The notes: generated by a model not told the origin, from the letters alone. Numbered from the stretch's first letter, positions 1 to 8,239 are shown. The stretch: 64,000 nucleotides of DNA from Streptomyces cyanogenus (GCF_017526105.1 NZ_CP071839.1:5843001-5907000), one strand, 5' to 3'. A program made the numbers and translations.

Positions 1-630
1 GTCTCGTACGTCGGTGGGTATGGCCGGGCGCGTGGCCGTCGACTCGTTGGCCTGTTCGCCTGCATGTACTACGGCGCCCTGCGTCCGGCTGAGGCCGTCG
101 GCCTTACGAATGCGGACCTGAAGCTGCCTGAGGCCGGCTGGGGGACGGCACTGCTGAACCGGACGCGTCCCAGTGTCGGCAAGCAGTGGAACGACTCCGG
201 CGAGACCCACGATGACCGTGGCCTGAAGAACCGGCCGGCGGAGGAGGTCCGGCTCGTACCGATCCCGCCCCAGCTCGTCTCTACCCTCCGGCAGCACATC
301 GATACGTTCGGGACTGCCGAGGACGGGCGGCTGTTCACCAACGAACGCGGGGGAGTGGTCGGCTCGTCCACGTACTACCGCGTGTGGCAGGAGGCTCGGG
401 CGCTCGGGCTCCAGCCGGCTGCCGTCGCCTCGCCGCTCGCTGCGCGGCCGTACGACCTCCGACACTCGGCGCTGTCGACGTGGCTCAACTCCGGGGTGGA
501 CCCGACCGAAGTGGCTGAACGTGCGGGCAACAGTGTTGAGGTGCTGCTGAGCCGCTACGCCAAGTGCATTGATGGACGGCAGGAAATCGCCAACCGCAAG
601 ATCGAAGAGTTGCTGCGCGAATACGAGTGA
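1..630 (+). CDS. Tyrosine recombinase / integrase, C-terminal part (5' end outside window)
   Basis: The frame is open from the first base, so the gene begins before the window and only about 209 C-terminal codons are seen. The stretch around codon 28 (ALRPAEAVGL) carries the first catalytic arginine of phage-type integrases. The box near nt 448-470 (PYDLRHSALSTWL) holds the second arginine, although the usual histidine two residues before the Leu-Arg pair is tyrosine here. The nucleophile is the tyrosine in LLSRYAKC near the end. The family performs site-specific integration and excision of actinobacterial integrative elements and phages. It is transcribed toward a tRNA-Arg gene about 0.9 kb away, so that tRNA is the likely attachment site. 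Whether the element is still mobile cannot be judged, because the rest lies to the left. Confidence 0.85.
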   Translation, partial: VSYVGGYGRARGRRLVGLFACMYYGALRPAEAVGLTNADLKLPEAGWGTALLNRTRPSVGKQWNDSGETHDDRGLKNRPAEEVRLVPIPPQLVSTLRQHIDTFGTAEDGRLFTNERGGVVGSSTYYRVWQEARALGLQPAAVASPLAARPYDLRHSALSTWLNSGVDPTEVAERAGNSVEVLLSRYAKCIDGRQEIANRKIEELLREYE

Positions 631-647
631 CGAGGCGCATAGCCATT

Positions 648-677
648 AGCCCCTGGTCCGAGTGTGGGCCAGGGGCT
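648..677 (+). terminator. Stem-loop after the integrase
   Basis: Perfect 9-bp inverted repeat (AGCCCCTGG at 648-656, CCAGGGGCT at 669-677) with a 12-nt loop, 18 nt after the integrase stop. There is no long T-run, which is usual for Streptomyces terminators. It sits between convergent genes and may serve both. Confidence 0.6.
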
Positions 678-761
678 TCGTCGCCTCCCGGTCGAAGGGC
701 GTCGGCCGCAAATTCTTAGTCAGGTGACTACCGGGAACTGTCTTCGGTTTCCCATGTGAGC

Positions 762-1232
762 TTACTGAACGGGGAAGGTGAGGCGCAGAACGATCTCGCC
801 GTCGTCGATATCACCGGTGGGCTCGAATCCGAACTTCTGGTAGAAGGGCCACGGTTCGCCGTCGCCGGGATCGTAGCTGGTCAGTAGCTCGGTGGCGCCG
901 TCCGCGCGAACGAGAGCGGCAATTTGCGTGAGGGTCTCTCGGCCGATCCCTCGCCTCTGGTGCCGCTTGTCGATGAGGAGGCGCCAGATGAAGTGCCGTC
1001 CTTTGTAGGGACCAGCCGGCGGCTTCCACGACAGCATCACGAAGCCGACTGGCTCGTCGCCGATGTACACCCCGCGGTACCAGGGGTTGGCCTCCGGGTG
1101 CTGTGCTGCCTGCTTGAGCGACTTGGACACGGAGGCGACGAACCGCTTCTGTTCGCGTCGGACACGGAGGGCACGAACGGCATCCCGGTTGTCGTCGGTG
1201 ATCTCGCGCAGGTGTACGCCTGGAGACCTCAT
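762..1232 (-). CDS. GNAT-family N-acetyltransferase
   Basis: A 156-residue GNAT-fold protein that should transfer an acetyl group from acetyl-CoA to an unknown small molecule or protein amine. The acetyl-CoA pyrophosphate loop is visible as QRRGIGRETL at about residues 92-101. It is followed by the helix and strand ending in WPFYQKFGFEPTGD, the common C-terminal GNAT signature. The ATG at 1232 was chosen because a good ribosome-binding site (GAAGGGG) lies just upstream and the GNAT similarity starts there, although the frame stays open further upstream. It lies between an integrase and a tRNA, so it is probably cargo of the integrated element. No substrate can be assigned. Confidence 0.75.
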   Translation of the reverse strand: MRSPGVHLREITDDNRDAVRALRVRREQKRFVASVSKSLKQAAQHPEANPWYRGVYIGDEPVGFVMLSWKPPAGPYKGRHFIWRLLIDKRHQRRGIGRETLTQIAALVRADGATELLTSYDPGDGEPWPFYQKFGFEPTGDIDDGEIVLRLTFPVQ

Positions 1233-1302
1233 GCCACACCCCTTCGTGCATGCGGCGGCTGTGCCCTCCGGATCGACGTGAAGAGTCGCCCCGGTGTGGC
1301 AG

Positions 1303-1521
1303 TCAGGCGCAGCGTATTCGGCGCCGCGGATCTGGAGCGTGACCGGCACGCCGGCCTGCGTCCGCTTCAAAATAGCCACTGTGACCTGGGCAGAAATGCT
1401 CAGTTCCTGTCCACGAATAGTCCACAGACCCCGGCATACGGCCGCTCCGGGCCGCATACGCCTGCACATACGCGAAGACCCCGGCCTCAGCGTTTCCGCT
1501 GGTGACGGGGTCTTTGGGCAC
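1303..1521 (-). CDS. Possible small protein between tRNA-Arg and the acetyltransferase
   Basis: A 72-codon frame from a GTG 12 nt past the tRNA 3' end, continuing to a stop at 1303. The first part (VPKDPVTSGNAEAGVFAYVQ) is moderately protein-like; the end is Arg/Pro-rich and less convincing. I do not recognise a family. An overlapping frame starting at 1526 runs on into the acetyltransferase gene. Position next to a tRNA attachment site would fit an excisionase-like or orphan element gene, but nothing in the sequence proves it, and it could be non-coding. Confidence 0.2.
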   Translation of the reverse strand: MPKDPVTSGNAEAGVFAYVQAYAARSGRMPGSVDYSWTGTEHFCPGHSGYFEADAGRRAGHAPDPRRRIRCA

Positions 1522-1532
1522 CTCATGCTGGG

Positions 1533-1604
1533 TGCCCCCGGCAGGATTCGAACCTGCGCACACGGCTCCGGAGGCCGTTGCTCTATCCCCTGAGCTACGG
1601 GGGC
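1533..1604 (-). tRNA. tRNA-Arg, anticodon CCG
   Basis: The minus strand folds into a full cloverleaf of 72 nt: acceptor stem GCCCCCG/CGGGGGC with discriminator A, D-arm GCTC/GAGC, anticodon stem ACGGC/GCCGT enclosing CTCCGGA (anticodon CCG, reading CGG), and T-arm GCAGG TTCGAAT CCTGC. The terminal CCA is not encoded; CCC follows the discriminator. Its 3' end faces the integrase, the arrangement expected when an element has integrated into the tRNA 3' end. Confidence 0.95.
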
Positions 1605-1758
1605 GTGTCGGGCGCTGAGCTCTCGCTCGCGGCGACGGGTAGAACACTAGCAGGTCCGGCGGGGTGATCAGGAACCCGTTTCCCCGGGTGGTGCCCTGTA
1701 GGGGGTGGAAGTGGGGAAAACCCGGACGCGGTGGCCGCCGCGGACCTACTCTCGAGTT

Positions 1759-2352
1759 GTGCCAGGCGCTCCGGGCCGGGTGCTTGTTGTGGACGACAAC
1801 AAGGTCATCCGGCAGCTGATCAGGGTCAACCTCGAGCTGGAAGGGCTGGAGGTCGTGACCGCGGCCGATGGTGCCGAGTGCCTGGACGTCGTGCACCAGG
1901 TGCAGCCCGATGTCGTGACGCTCGACGTCGTCATGCCCCGGCTGGACGGGCTCCGCACCGCCGCCCGGCTCCGGGCCGATCCCCGTACGCACCACCTGCC
2001 CCTCGCCATCATCAGCGCGTGTACGCAGTACGAGGTCGAGACCGGTCTCGATGTCGGCGTGGACGCCTTTCTCGCCAAACCCTTCGAACCGGCCGAGCTG
2101 GTCCAACTCGTGAAGGACCTCATCGAGCGGCGCGCCGGGAAGGGGCATGAAGGGCGTCAGAGGCGTGGGGGGCATGAGGGGCCTGAGGGAGAGGCGCGCG
2201 GGGGAGACGGCGACGGAGATCCCGGCGGAGGAGGCCGGGGTGGGGGAGGTCAAGGCGGTGGGGGTGGTGACGGGGAGATCGACGGTGACGGCGGCTCCCC
2301 CGGGCACGGGGTCGGGGTCTCGCCCGGTCACGGAGTCTCGCCCAGTCAGTAG
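1759..2352 (+). CDS. Single-domain response regulator with low-complexity tail
   Basis: Receiver domain of about 120 residues: acidic pair in VLVVDDN, phosphoacceptor aspartate in TLDVVMPRLDG, conserved lysine in FLAKPFEP. No DNA-binding output domain follows. The receiver ends near ELVQLVKDLIERR, and the last ~70 residues are Gly/Asp/Glu/His-rich low complexity that reads into a 60-bp tandem repeat, so the true end may vary between strains. The start is ambiguous: GTG 1705 and GTG 1711 are also possible (1711 has a GGGGG upstream). I chose 1759 because the receiver fold begins there. Stand-alone receivers usually act through protein contacts. No cognate kinase is adjacent. Confidence 0.8.
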   Translation: MPGAPGRVLVVDDNKVIRQLIRVNLELEGLEVVTAADGAECLDVVHQVQPDVVTLDVVMPRLDGLRTAARLRADPRTHHLPLAIISACTQYEVETGLDVGVDAFLAKPFEPAELVQLVKDLIERRAGKGHEGRQRRGGHEGPEGEARGGDGDGDPGGGGRGGGGQGGGGGDGEIDGDGGSPGHGVGVSPGHGVSPSQ

Positions 2353-2515
2353 ACGCCGCCAGGGCACGGGGTCGGGGTCTCGCCCGGTCACGGAGTCTCG
2401 CCCGGTCAGTAGACGCCGCCAGGGGACGGGGGCGGGATCTCGCCCGGCCGTGGAGTCTCGCCCGGTCAGTACGCGCCGCCCGGCAACGGAGTCGGGGTCT
2501 CGCCCAGTCAGAGGG
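2297..2515. repeat. 60-bp tandem repeat, about 3.6 copies
   Basis: Units at 2341-2400, 2401-2460 and 2461-2520 align with an exact 60-bp period, with a partial copy before 2341. Each unit contains two related half-units around TCTCGCCCGGTCA-like cores. The first two units are nearly identical and the third is degenerate. The repeat spans the response-regulator stop codon at 2350-2352. Confidence 0.85.
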
Positions 2516-2559
2516 CCGGAGTCCCGCCCAGGCGCGGAGTCAGGGTCCCGCCCGGTCAG

Positions 2560-3030
2560 CGAGCCCGACGCAGATCCTCAGACGCAGCCCGCCGCGCGAA
2601 CACAGGTACCGCCCGCCGAACCAGCAGGTACCGCCCGCCGCGCAAACACGGATACAGCCCGGCACGCGACCACAGCCCCGCAGCCACCTCCCGGCAACGC
2701 TCGCCGACCCGCTCCCACACCCCCGGCTCGCACGCCACCCCCTGCCCCGCCATATCCAGCCCGCACCCCCACCCGACCGCCCCGGCCAACCCCCAACGAC
2801 CCGCCCCCACCCCACCGACCCGCGCCCCACGACCGGCTCACCCCCACAACCGGCTCACCCCCACGACCGGCTCCCCCCCACCCCACCCCCCAGACACCCA
2901 CCCCCACAGCAAAAGCGACCGCCCCCCAACACGGCAAAAGCACCCCCCAACACACCCCCCGTCCCCACCCACCCCCCACCCCCGCCCCAACCACCTCGCA
3001 CCCCCACCCCCCTCCCCCACTACCCTTGTC
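2560..3030. other. Non-coding C-rich, G-poor tract upstream of nrtL
   Basis: From about 2560, and most strongly in 2700-3030, the plus strand is almost devoid of G (3 G in 2941-3000) and full of C-runs. A short imperfect 17-18 bp tandem motif (ACCGGCTCACCCCCAC) occurs three times at about 2831-2880. The minus strand therefore has many G-runs capable of G-quadruplex formation. Open frames across it give only Pro/Thr/Arg low-complexity peptides, and I see no gene. Confidence 0.6.
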
Positions 3031-3032
3031 CC

Positions 3033-4007
3033 GTGACCCCCGTCGAGCTGTCCCGTACCGTGCTGCGCGCGGTGCGTCGTGCTGTCGATGACGGGGAGCT
3101 GAAGGTGACCGTGCCGGAGCGGGTCGTGGTGAGTGAGCCGGGGCCCGGGGGGTGCGGGGACTTCGCCACCACCATCGCGTTGCAGCTCGCCCGGCCGGCC
3201 GGGCAGCCGGCGCGGCGGGTGGCCGAGATCGTGCGGGCCCGGCTCGCCGATGCCCACGGGATCCGGGACGTCGTCGTCACCGGGCCGGGGTTCCTCAACA
3301 TCAGCCTAGACGCGCAGGTCGATCCCGTTGTCGGCCTGGTGCGGGAGATCCGGCGTAAGGGCGCCCGGTACGGGCACGGCGACGCCCTCGCGGGGCAGGT
3401 CGTCGCGCTGCGGGTGCCGTACGAGGTGCGGGCCGAGGTCGTCGCCGACGCCGTCGTACGGCTCGTGGCGACCCAGGGCGGGCGGGCCACCGTCGAGCAC
3501 GGCGAGCCCGTCAACCTGCGGCCCGTGCCCGCCCCGGAGGACCCCGCCCCGCTCGGACCCGACGCCGCCCGCTGGGCCCTGCTCCGCCCCGCCGCGCACG
3601 ACCGGCCCCGGATCACCGCCGACCATCTGGTCCAGCGGGAGGGCAATCCCCTGTTCCGGGTGCGGTACGCCCACGCCCGGGTCCGCGCCCTCGGACGCAA
3701 CGCCGCCCGCCTGGGGTTCGACGCCGAACCCGGCCCCGTGGACGACGCCCGGGCCCTTCTCACCCCCCTCGCCGACCACCCCCGCATCCTCTCCGCGGCC
3801 GCCACCCACCGTGCCCCGGACCGGCTCGCCCGGCATCTCGTCACCGTCGCCGATGCCGTGCTGCCCCTGCTGCCCTGCGTGCTTCCTGTCGGCGAGGAGA
3901 AACCCTCGGCCGCCCACCGTGCCCGGCTGGCCCTCGCCGAAGCCGCCGGGACGGTGCTGGCCGGTGGCCTGTCCCTGCTCGGCATCGATGCACCCGAACA
4001 CCTCTGA
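3033..4007 (+). CDS. nrtL: ArgS-related anticodon-binding protein NrtL
   Basis: A 324-residue protein resembling the two ends of arginyl-tRNA synthetase without the catalytic core. Residues ~25-110 match the ArgS N-terminal domain that contacts the tRNA elbow (around PGGCGDFATTIALQLA and VTGPGFLNISL). The C-terminal ~120 residues match the DALR anticodon-binding domain (FRVRYAHARVRAL onward). The HIGH and KMSKS class I motifs are missing, so it cannot aminoacylate. The name NrtL is the database family name as I remember it; its function is unknown. The GTG at 3033 has no recognisable Shine-Dalgarno and lies right after a C-rich tract, so the mRNA may be leaderless. It sits 50 nt upstream of lysA and is probably cotranscribed with it. 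Confidence 0.85.
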   Translation: MTPVELSRTVLRAVRRAVDDGELKVTVPERVVVSEPGPGGCGDFATTIALQLARPAGQPARRVAEIVRARLADAHGIRDVVVTGPGFLNISLDAQVDPVVGLVREIRRKGARYGHGDALAGQVVALRVPYEVRAEVVADAVVRLVATQGGRATVEHGEPVNLRPVPAPEDPAPLGPDAARWALLRPAAHDRPRITADHLVQREGNPLFRVRYAHARVRALGRNAARLGFDAEPGPVDDARALLTPLADHPRILSAAATHRAPDRLARHLVTVADAVLPLLPCVLPVGEEKPSAAHRARLALAEAAGTVLAGGLSLLGIDAPEHL

Positions 4008-4057
4008 GGGCCCCGAGCGATGAGCCCCGGAGAGACAGAGAGTCTGAGAGCCACGTC

Positions 4058-5449
4058 ATGAGCCGTTCCGCCCATCCCGCCGGGCCCCGCCACGCCGACG
4101 TCCTGCCCGAGGGGCACTACTCCGCGCCGCCCGCCGACCTCAACGCCCTCGACCAGAAGGTGTGGGCCCAGACCGTCACGCGCGGCGACGACGGTGTGGT
4201 CAGCGTCGGCGGCGTCCCCGTCACCCGGCTCGCCGAGGAGTTCGGCACCCCGGCCTACGTCCTCGACGAGACCGACTTCCGGGCCCGTGCGCGTGCCTGG
4301 CGCACCGCCTTCGGTCCGGACGCCGACGTCTTCTACGCCGGGAAGGCCTTCCTCTCCCGGGCCGTCGTGCGGTGGCTGAACGAGGAGGGGCTCAACCTGG
4401 ACGTCTGCTCCGGCGGCGAGCTGGCCACCGCGCTCTCCGCCGGCATGCCCGCCGACCGCATCGCCTTCCACGGCAACAACAAGTCCGTCGAGGAGATCCG
4501 CCGTGCCATAGAGGCGGGTGTCGGGCGGATCGTGCTCGACTCCTTCCAGGAGATCGTGCGGGTCGCGCACACCGCCCAGGAGCTCGGGAAGCGGCAGAGG
4601 GTCCAGATCCGGATCACCGTGGGGGTGGAGGCGCACACCCACGAGTTCATCGCCACCGCCCACGAGGACCAGAAGTTCGGGATCCCGCTCGCCGGCGGGC
4701 AGGCCGCCGAGGCGGTGCGGCGGGCCCTGCAGCTCGACGGTCTTGAGCTGATCGGGATCCACTCGCACATCGGGTCGCAGATCTTCGACATGTCCGGGTT
4801 CGAGGTCGCCGCCCACCGGGTCGTCGGACTGCTGAAGGACATCCGGGACGAGCACGGGGTCGAGCTGCCCGAGATCGACCTCGGCGGCGGCCTCGGCATC
4901 GCTTACACCAGCGGCGACGATCCCCGTGAGCCGCACGAGATCGCCAAGGCGCTCACCGAGATCGTCACCCGGGAGTGCGAGGGCGCCCGGCTGCGGACGC
5001 CGCGGATCTCCGTCGAGCCGGGGCGCGCCATCGTCGGTCCCACCGCCTTCACCCTGTACGAGGTCGGCACGGTCAAGCCGCTCGACGGGCTGCGCACGTA
5101 CGTCTCCGTCGACGGCGGCATGTCGGACAACATCCGGACCGCGCTCTACGACGCCGAGTACAGCGTCGCGCTGGTCTCCCGCGCCTCCGACGCCGAGCCG
5201 ATGCTCGCCCGGGTCGTGGGCAAGCACTGCGAGAGCGGGGACATCGTGGTCAAGGACGCGTTCCTGCCGGCCGACCTGGCGCCCGGTGACCTCGTCGCCG
5301 TACCGGCCACCGGCGCGTACTGCCGGTCCATGGCCAGCAACTACAACCACGTGCTCCGGCCGCCCGTGGTCGCCGTACAGGACGGCGCGGCCCGGGTGAT
5401 CGTCCGGCGGGAGACGGAAGAAGACCTGCTGCGTCTCGACGTCGGGTGA
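4058..5449 (+). CDS. lysA: Diaminopimelate decarboxylase
   Basis: Pyridoxal-phosphate enzyme that decarboxylates meso-diaminopimelate to L-lysine, the last step of lysine synthesis, in the cytosol. The 463-residue length fits the family. Visible marks are the PLP lysine in VFYAGKAFLS (~residue 97), HSHIGSQI, the glycine-rich phosphate-binding segment DLGGGLGIAY, and the C-terminal GAYCRSMASNYN supplying active-site residues from the partner subunit. It has a ~30-residue N-terminal extension before the barrel. The ATG follows purine-rich GGAGAG sequence about 25 nt upstream. It is first in a run lysA-hom-thrC-thrB, separated from hom by a hairpin. Confidence 0.97.
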   Translation: MSRSAHPAGPRHADVLPEGHYSAPPADLNALDQKVWAQTVTRGDDGVVSVGGVPVTRLAEEFGTPAYVLDETDFRARARAWRTAFGPDADVFYAGKAFLSRAVVRWLNEEGLNLDVCSGGELATALSAGMPADRIAFHGNNKSVEEIRRAIEAGVGRIVLDSFQEIVRVAHTAQELGKRQRVQIRITVGVEAHTHEFIATAHEDQKFGIPLAGGQAAEAVRRALQLDGLELIGIHSHIGSQIFDMSGFEVAAHRVVGLLKDIRDEHGVELPEIDLGGGLGIAYTSGDDPREPHEIAKALTEIVTRECEGARLRTPRISVEPGRAIVGPTAFTLYEVGTVKPLDGLRTYVSVDGGMSDNIRTALYDAEYSVALVSRASDAEPMLARVVGKHCESGDIVVKDAFLPADLAPGDLVAVPATGAYCRSMASNYNHVLRPPVVAVQDGAARVIVRRETEEDLLRLDVG

Positions 5450-5471
5450 CGGCACACCGCAAGAACCCGGT

Positions 5472-5496
5472 GGCGGAAGATCTACGGTCTTCCGCC
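5472..5496 (+). terminator. Hairpin after lysA
   Basis: Perfect 9-bp stem GGCGGAAGA/TCTTCCGCC with a 7-nt loop, 22 nt after the lysA stop. No T-tract follows. Probable terminator separating lysA from the thr genes. Confidence 0.65.
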
Positions 5497-5514
5497 CCCG
5501 TACAAATGAAATAG

Positions 5515-5564
5515 ATGTCTCACGATCCGGACGAAGGGTAGAAACTGCCGTCCGGTGAGTGAGA
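5515..5564 (+). promoter_or_regulatory. Structured hom leader with an 8-codon micro-ORF
   Basis: Arms 5518-5532 and 5550-5564 pair as two 6-bp blocks around a 3-nt mismatch, with a 17-nt loop. The ascending arm lies within ATG-TCT-CAC-GAT-CCG-GAC-GAA-GGG-TAG (5515-5541), a potential 8-residue leader peptide without Thr, Met or Ile codons. The structure ends 38 nt before the hom start. Whether the micro-ORF is translated is unknown, as its ribosome site is weak. Confidence 0.4.
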
Positions 5565-5602
5565 CTGGTCCAACCGTAGACGGTATGAGGAAACGAGGTC
5601 GG

Positions 5603-6895
5603 ATGATGCGTACGCGTCCGCTGAAGGTGGCGCTGCTGGGCTGTGGGGTTGTCGGCTCAGAGGTGGCGCGCATCATGACGACGCACGCCGACGACCTCGC
5701 CGCCAGGATCGGCGCGCCCGTGGAGCTGGCGGGTGTCGCGGTACGCCGGCCCTCGAAGGTCCGGGAGGGCATCGACCCGAGCCTGGTCACCACCGACGCC
5801 ACCGCCCTCGTCAAACGCGGGGACATCGACGTGGTGGTCGAGGTCATCGGCGGGATCGAGCCGGCCCGGACGCTCATCACCACCGCCTTCGAGCACGGTG
5901 CCTCCGTCGTCTCCGCCAACAAGGCCCTGCTCGCCCAGGACGGGGCCGCCCTGCACGCCGCCGCCGGGGAGCACGGCCGGGACCTCTACTACGAGGCCGC
6001 CGTCGCCGGTGCCATCCCGCTGATCCGCCCGCTGCGTGAGTCGCTCGCCGGCGACAAGGTCAACCGGGTGCTCGGCATCGTCAACGGCACCACCAACTTC
6101 ATCCTCGACAAGATGGACTCGACCGGCGCCGGGTACCAGGAGGCGCTCGACGAGGCCACCGCCCTGGGGTACGCCGAGGCCGACCCGACCGCCGACGTCG
6201 AGGGCTTCGACGCCGCCGCCAAAGCCGCCATCCTCGCCGGCATCGCCTTCCACACGCGCGTGCGCCTGGACGACGTCTACCGCGAGGGCATGACCGAGGT
6301 CACCGCCGCCGACTTCCGCTCCGCCAAGGAGATGGGCTGCACCATCAAGCTGCTCGCCATCTGCGAGCGCTCCGCGGACGGTACGTCCGTCACCGCGCGC
6401 GTGCACCCCGCGATGATCCCGCTCACCCACCCGCTCGCCTCCGTCCGCGGCGCGTACAACGCCGTCTTCGTCGAGTCCGACGCGGCCGGGCAGCTGATGT
6501 TCTACGGGCCCGGCGCCGGCGGTTCGCCCACCGCCTCGGCCGTGCTGGGCGACCTGGTCGCGGTCTGCCGGAACCGGCTGAGCGGGGCCACCGGGCCGGG
6601 CGAGTCGGCCTACGCCGACCTCACCGTCTCCCCGATGGGGCAGGTCGTCACCCGGTACCACATCAGCCTCGACGTGGCCGACAAACCGGGTGTGCTCGCC
6701 CAGGTCGCCACCGTCTTCGCCGAACACGGCGTGTCGATCGACACCGTTCGGCAGCAGGGCAAGGACGGCGAGGCCTCCCTCGTCGTCGTCACCCACCGGG
6801 CCTCCGACGCCTCCCTGTCCGGGACCGTCGAGGCACTGCGCAAGCTCGACACCGTGCGGGGTGTCGCCAGCATCATGCGGGTTGAAGGAGAGTAA
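5603..6895 (+). CDS. hom: Homoserine dehydrogenase
   Basis: Reduces aspartate semialdehyde to homoserine with NAD(P)H, the branch point toward threonine and methionine. The N-terminus has the dinucleotide loop LLGCGVVGSEVA (residues ~9-20). The catalytic region includes NGTTNFIL and DPTADVEGFDAAAKAAILA. The last ~75 residues form an ACT domain (ISLDVADKPGVLAQVATVFAEHG), the usual site of threonine feedback control. The ATG at 5603 gives 430 residues, the family norm; ATG 5585 and a start at 5555 are in frame but give non-conserved extensions. It is followed after 6 nt by thrC, with the SD GAAGGAG lying at its own 3' end, so the two are translationally linked. Confidence 0.96.
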   Translation: MMRTRPLKVALLGCGVVGSEVARIMTTHADDLAARIGAPVELAGVAVRRPSKVREGIDPSLVTTDATALVKRGDIDVVVEVIGGIEPARTLITTAFEHGASVVSANKALLAQDGAALHAAAGEHGRDLYYEAAVAGAIPLIRPLRESLAGDKVNRVLGIVNGTTNFILDKMDSTGAGYQEALDEATALGYAEADPTADVEGFDAAAKAAILAGIAFHTRVRLDDVYREGMTEVTAADFRSAKEMGCTIKLLAICERSADGTSVTARVHPAMIPLTHPLASVRGAYNAVFVESDAAGQLMFYGPGAGGSPTASAVLGDLVAVCRNRLSGATGPGESAYADLTVSPMGQVVTRYHISLDVADKPGVLAQVATVFAEHGVSIDTVRQQGKDGEASLVVVTHRASDASLSGTVEALRKLDTVRGVASIMRVEGE

Positions 6896-6901
6896 CCAGC
6901 A

Positions 6902-7960
6902 ATGACCCACCAGTGGCGCGGAATCATCGAGGAGTACCGGGACAGGCTGCCGGTATCCGACACCACGCCGGTCGTGACGCTCCGCGAGGGCGGCACGCCC
7001 CTCGTGCCCGCGCAGGTGCTCTCCGAGCGCACGGGCTGTGAGGTCCACCTCAAGGTGGAGGGCGCCAACCCCACCGGCTCCTTCAAGGACCGCGGCATGA
7101 CCATGGCCATCAGCAAGGCCAAGGAGGAGGGGGCGAAGGCCGTCATCTGCGCCTCCACCGGCAACACCTCCGCCTCCGCCGCCGCGTACGCGGTGCGGGC
7201 GGGCATGGTGTCGGCCGTCCTGGTGCCGCAGGGCAAGATCGCCCTCGGCAAGATGGGCCAGGCGCTCGTGCACGGCGCGAAGATCCTCCAGGTCGACGGC
7301 AACTTCGACGACTGCCTCACCCTGGCGCGCGCGCTGAGCGAGAACTACCCCGTCGCGCTGGTGAATTCGGTCAATCCGGTGCGTATCGAGGGCCAGAAGA
7401 CGGCGGCCTTCGAGATCGTGGACATGCTCGGCGACGCGCCCGACATCCACGTCCTCCCGGTCGGCAACGCGGGCAACATCACCGCCTACTGGAAGGGCTA
7501 CAAGGAGTACGCCGCCGACGGCATCTCCACCAGGACCCCTCGCATGTGGGGTTTCCAGGCGTCCGGCAGTGCCCCGATCGTGCGCGGCGAGGTCGTCAAG
7601 GACCCGTCGACCATCGCCACCGCCATCCGCATCGGCAACCCGGCCTCCTGGCAGTACGCGCTGGCCGCGCGCGACGAGTCGGGCGGTGCCATCGACGAGG
7701 TGACGGACCGTGAAATCCTGCGCGCCTACCGTCTGTTGGCCGCGCAGGAGGGCGTCTTCGTGGAGCCCGCCTCCGCCGCCTCCGTGGCCGGTCTGCTCAA
7801 GGCGGCCGAGCAGGGCAAGGTCGACCCGGGCCAGCGCATCGTGTGCACCGTCACCGGCAACGGCCTGAAGGACCCCGACTGGGCCGTCGCCGGCGCCCCG
7901 CAGCCGGTCACCGTCCCGGTCGACGCGGCCACCGCGGCCGAGCGCCTCGGCCTCGGCTGA
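6902..7960 (+). CDS. thrC: Threonine synthase
   Basis: PLP-dependent enzyme converting O-phosphohomoserine to threonine. The Schiff-base lysine is in NPTGSFKDRG (~residue 63), and the phosphate-binding glycine loop is VGNAGN (~residue 188). The 352-residue length matches the short actinobacterial class, which lacks the N-terminal regulatory region of plant enzymes. The ATG follows GAAGGAGAG 10 nt upstream, within the end of hom. The thrB gene follows after a 279-nt gap rather than directly, so homoserine kinase probably also has its own promoter. Confidence 0.97.
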   Translation: MTHQWRGIIEEYRDRLPVSDTTPVVTLREGGTPLVPAQVLSERTGCEVHLKVEGANPTGSFKDRGMTMAISKAKEEGAKAVICASTGNTSASAAAYAVRAGMVSAVLVPQGKIALGKMGQALVHGAKILQVDGNFDDCLTLARALSENYPVALVNSVNPVRIEGQKTAAFEIVDMLGDAPDIHVLPVGNAGNITAYWKGYKEYAADGISTRTPRMWGFQASGSAPIVRGEVVKDPSTIATAIRIGNPASWQYALAARDESGGAIDEVTDREILRAYRLLAAQEGVFVEPASAASVAGLLKAAEQGKVDPGQRIVCTVTGNGLKDPDWAVAGAPQPVTVPVDAATAAERLGLG

Positions 7961-8239
7961 GCGCCCCCGGTCCGGGAATCCCTGACAGGGTGCACAGAGG
8001 GCTTACGACACGCATCGTGCGCCTTCTGTGCGCCCTATGTCGCCACAGAACCTTCCTTCGATAGGCTGTACTGAACCCGCCTTCGCCCATGCCCTCGCGC
8101 ATGGCACGGCGCCGCGCCGTCTCCGCGGCCCGACGGGTCTGTCGTACGTCATCGGATATCCACCGAACATCGGTCGAATGTCCACCGAGTCCCTCGAGGC
8201 CATTCGACCGCCACGCAGCTCAAGGAGAGTCTTCGAGCG

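Noticed and set aside
2147..3091. A 314-codon Pro/Arg/Thr-rich frame over the 60-bp repeat and C-rich tract
   Set aside because: It reflects the composition of the tract, overlaps both neighbouring genes, and has no domain-like segment.
5515..5541. Classical thr attenuator leader peptide
   Set aside because: The eight codons contain no threonine or isoleucine, so charged-tRNA attenuation of the standard type is not supported.
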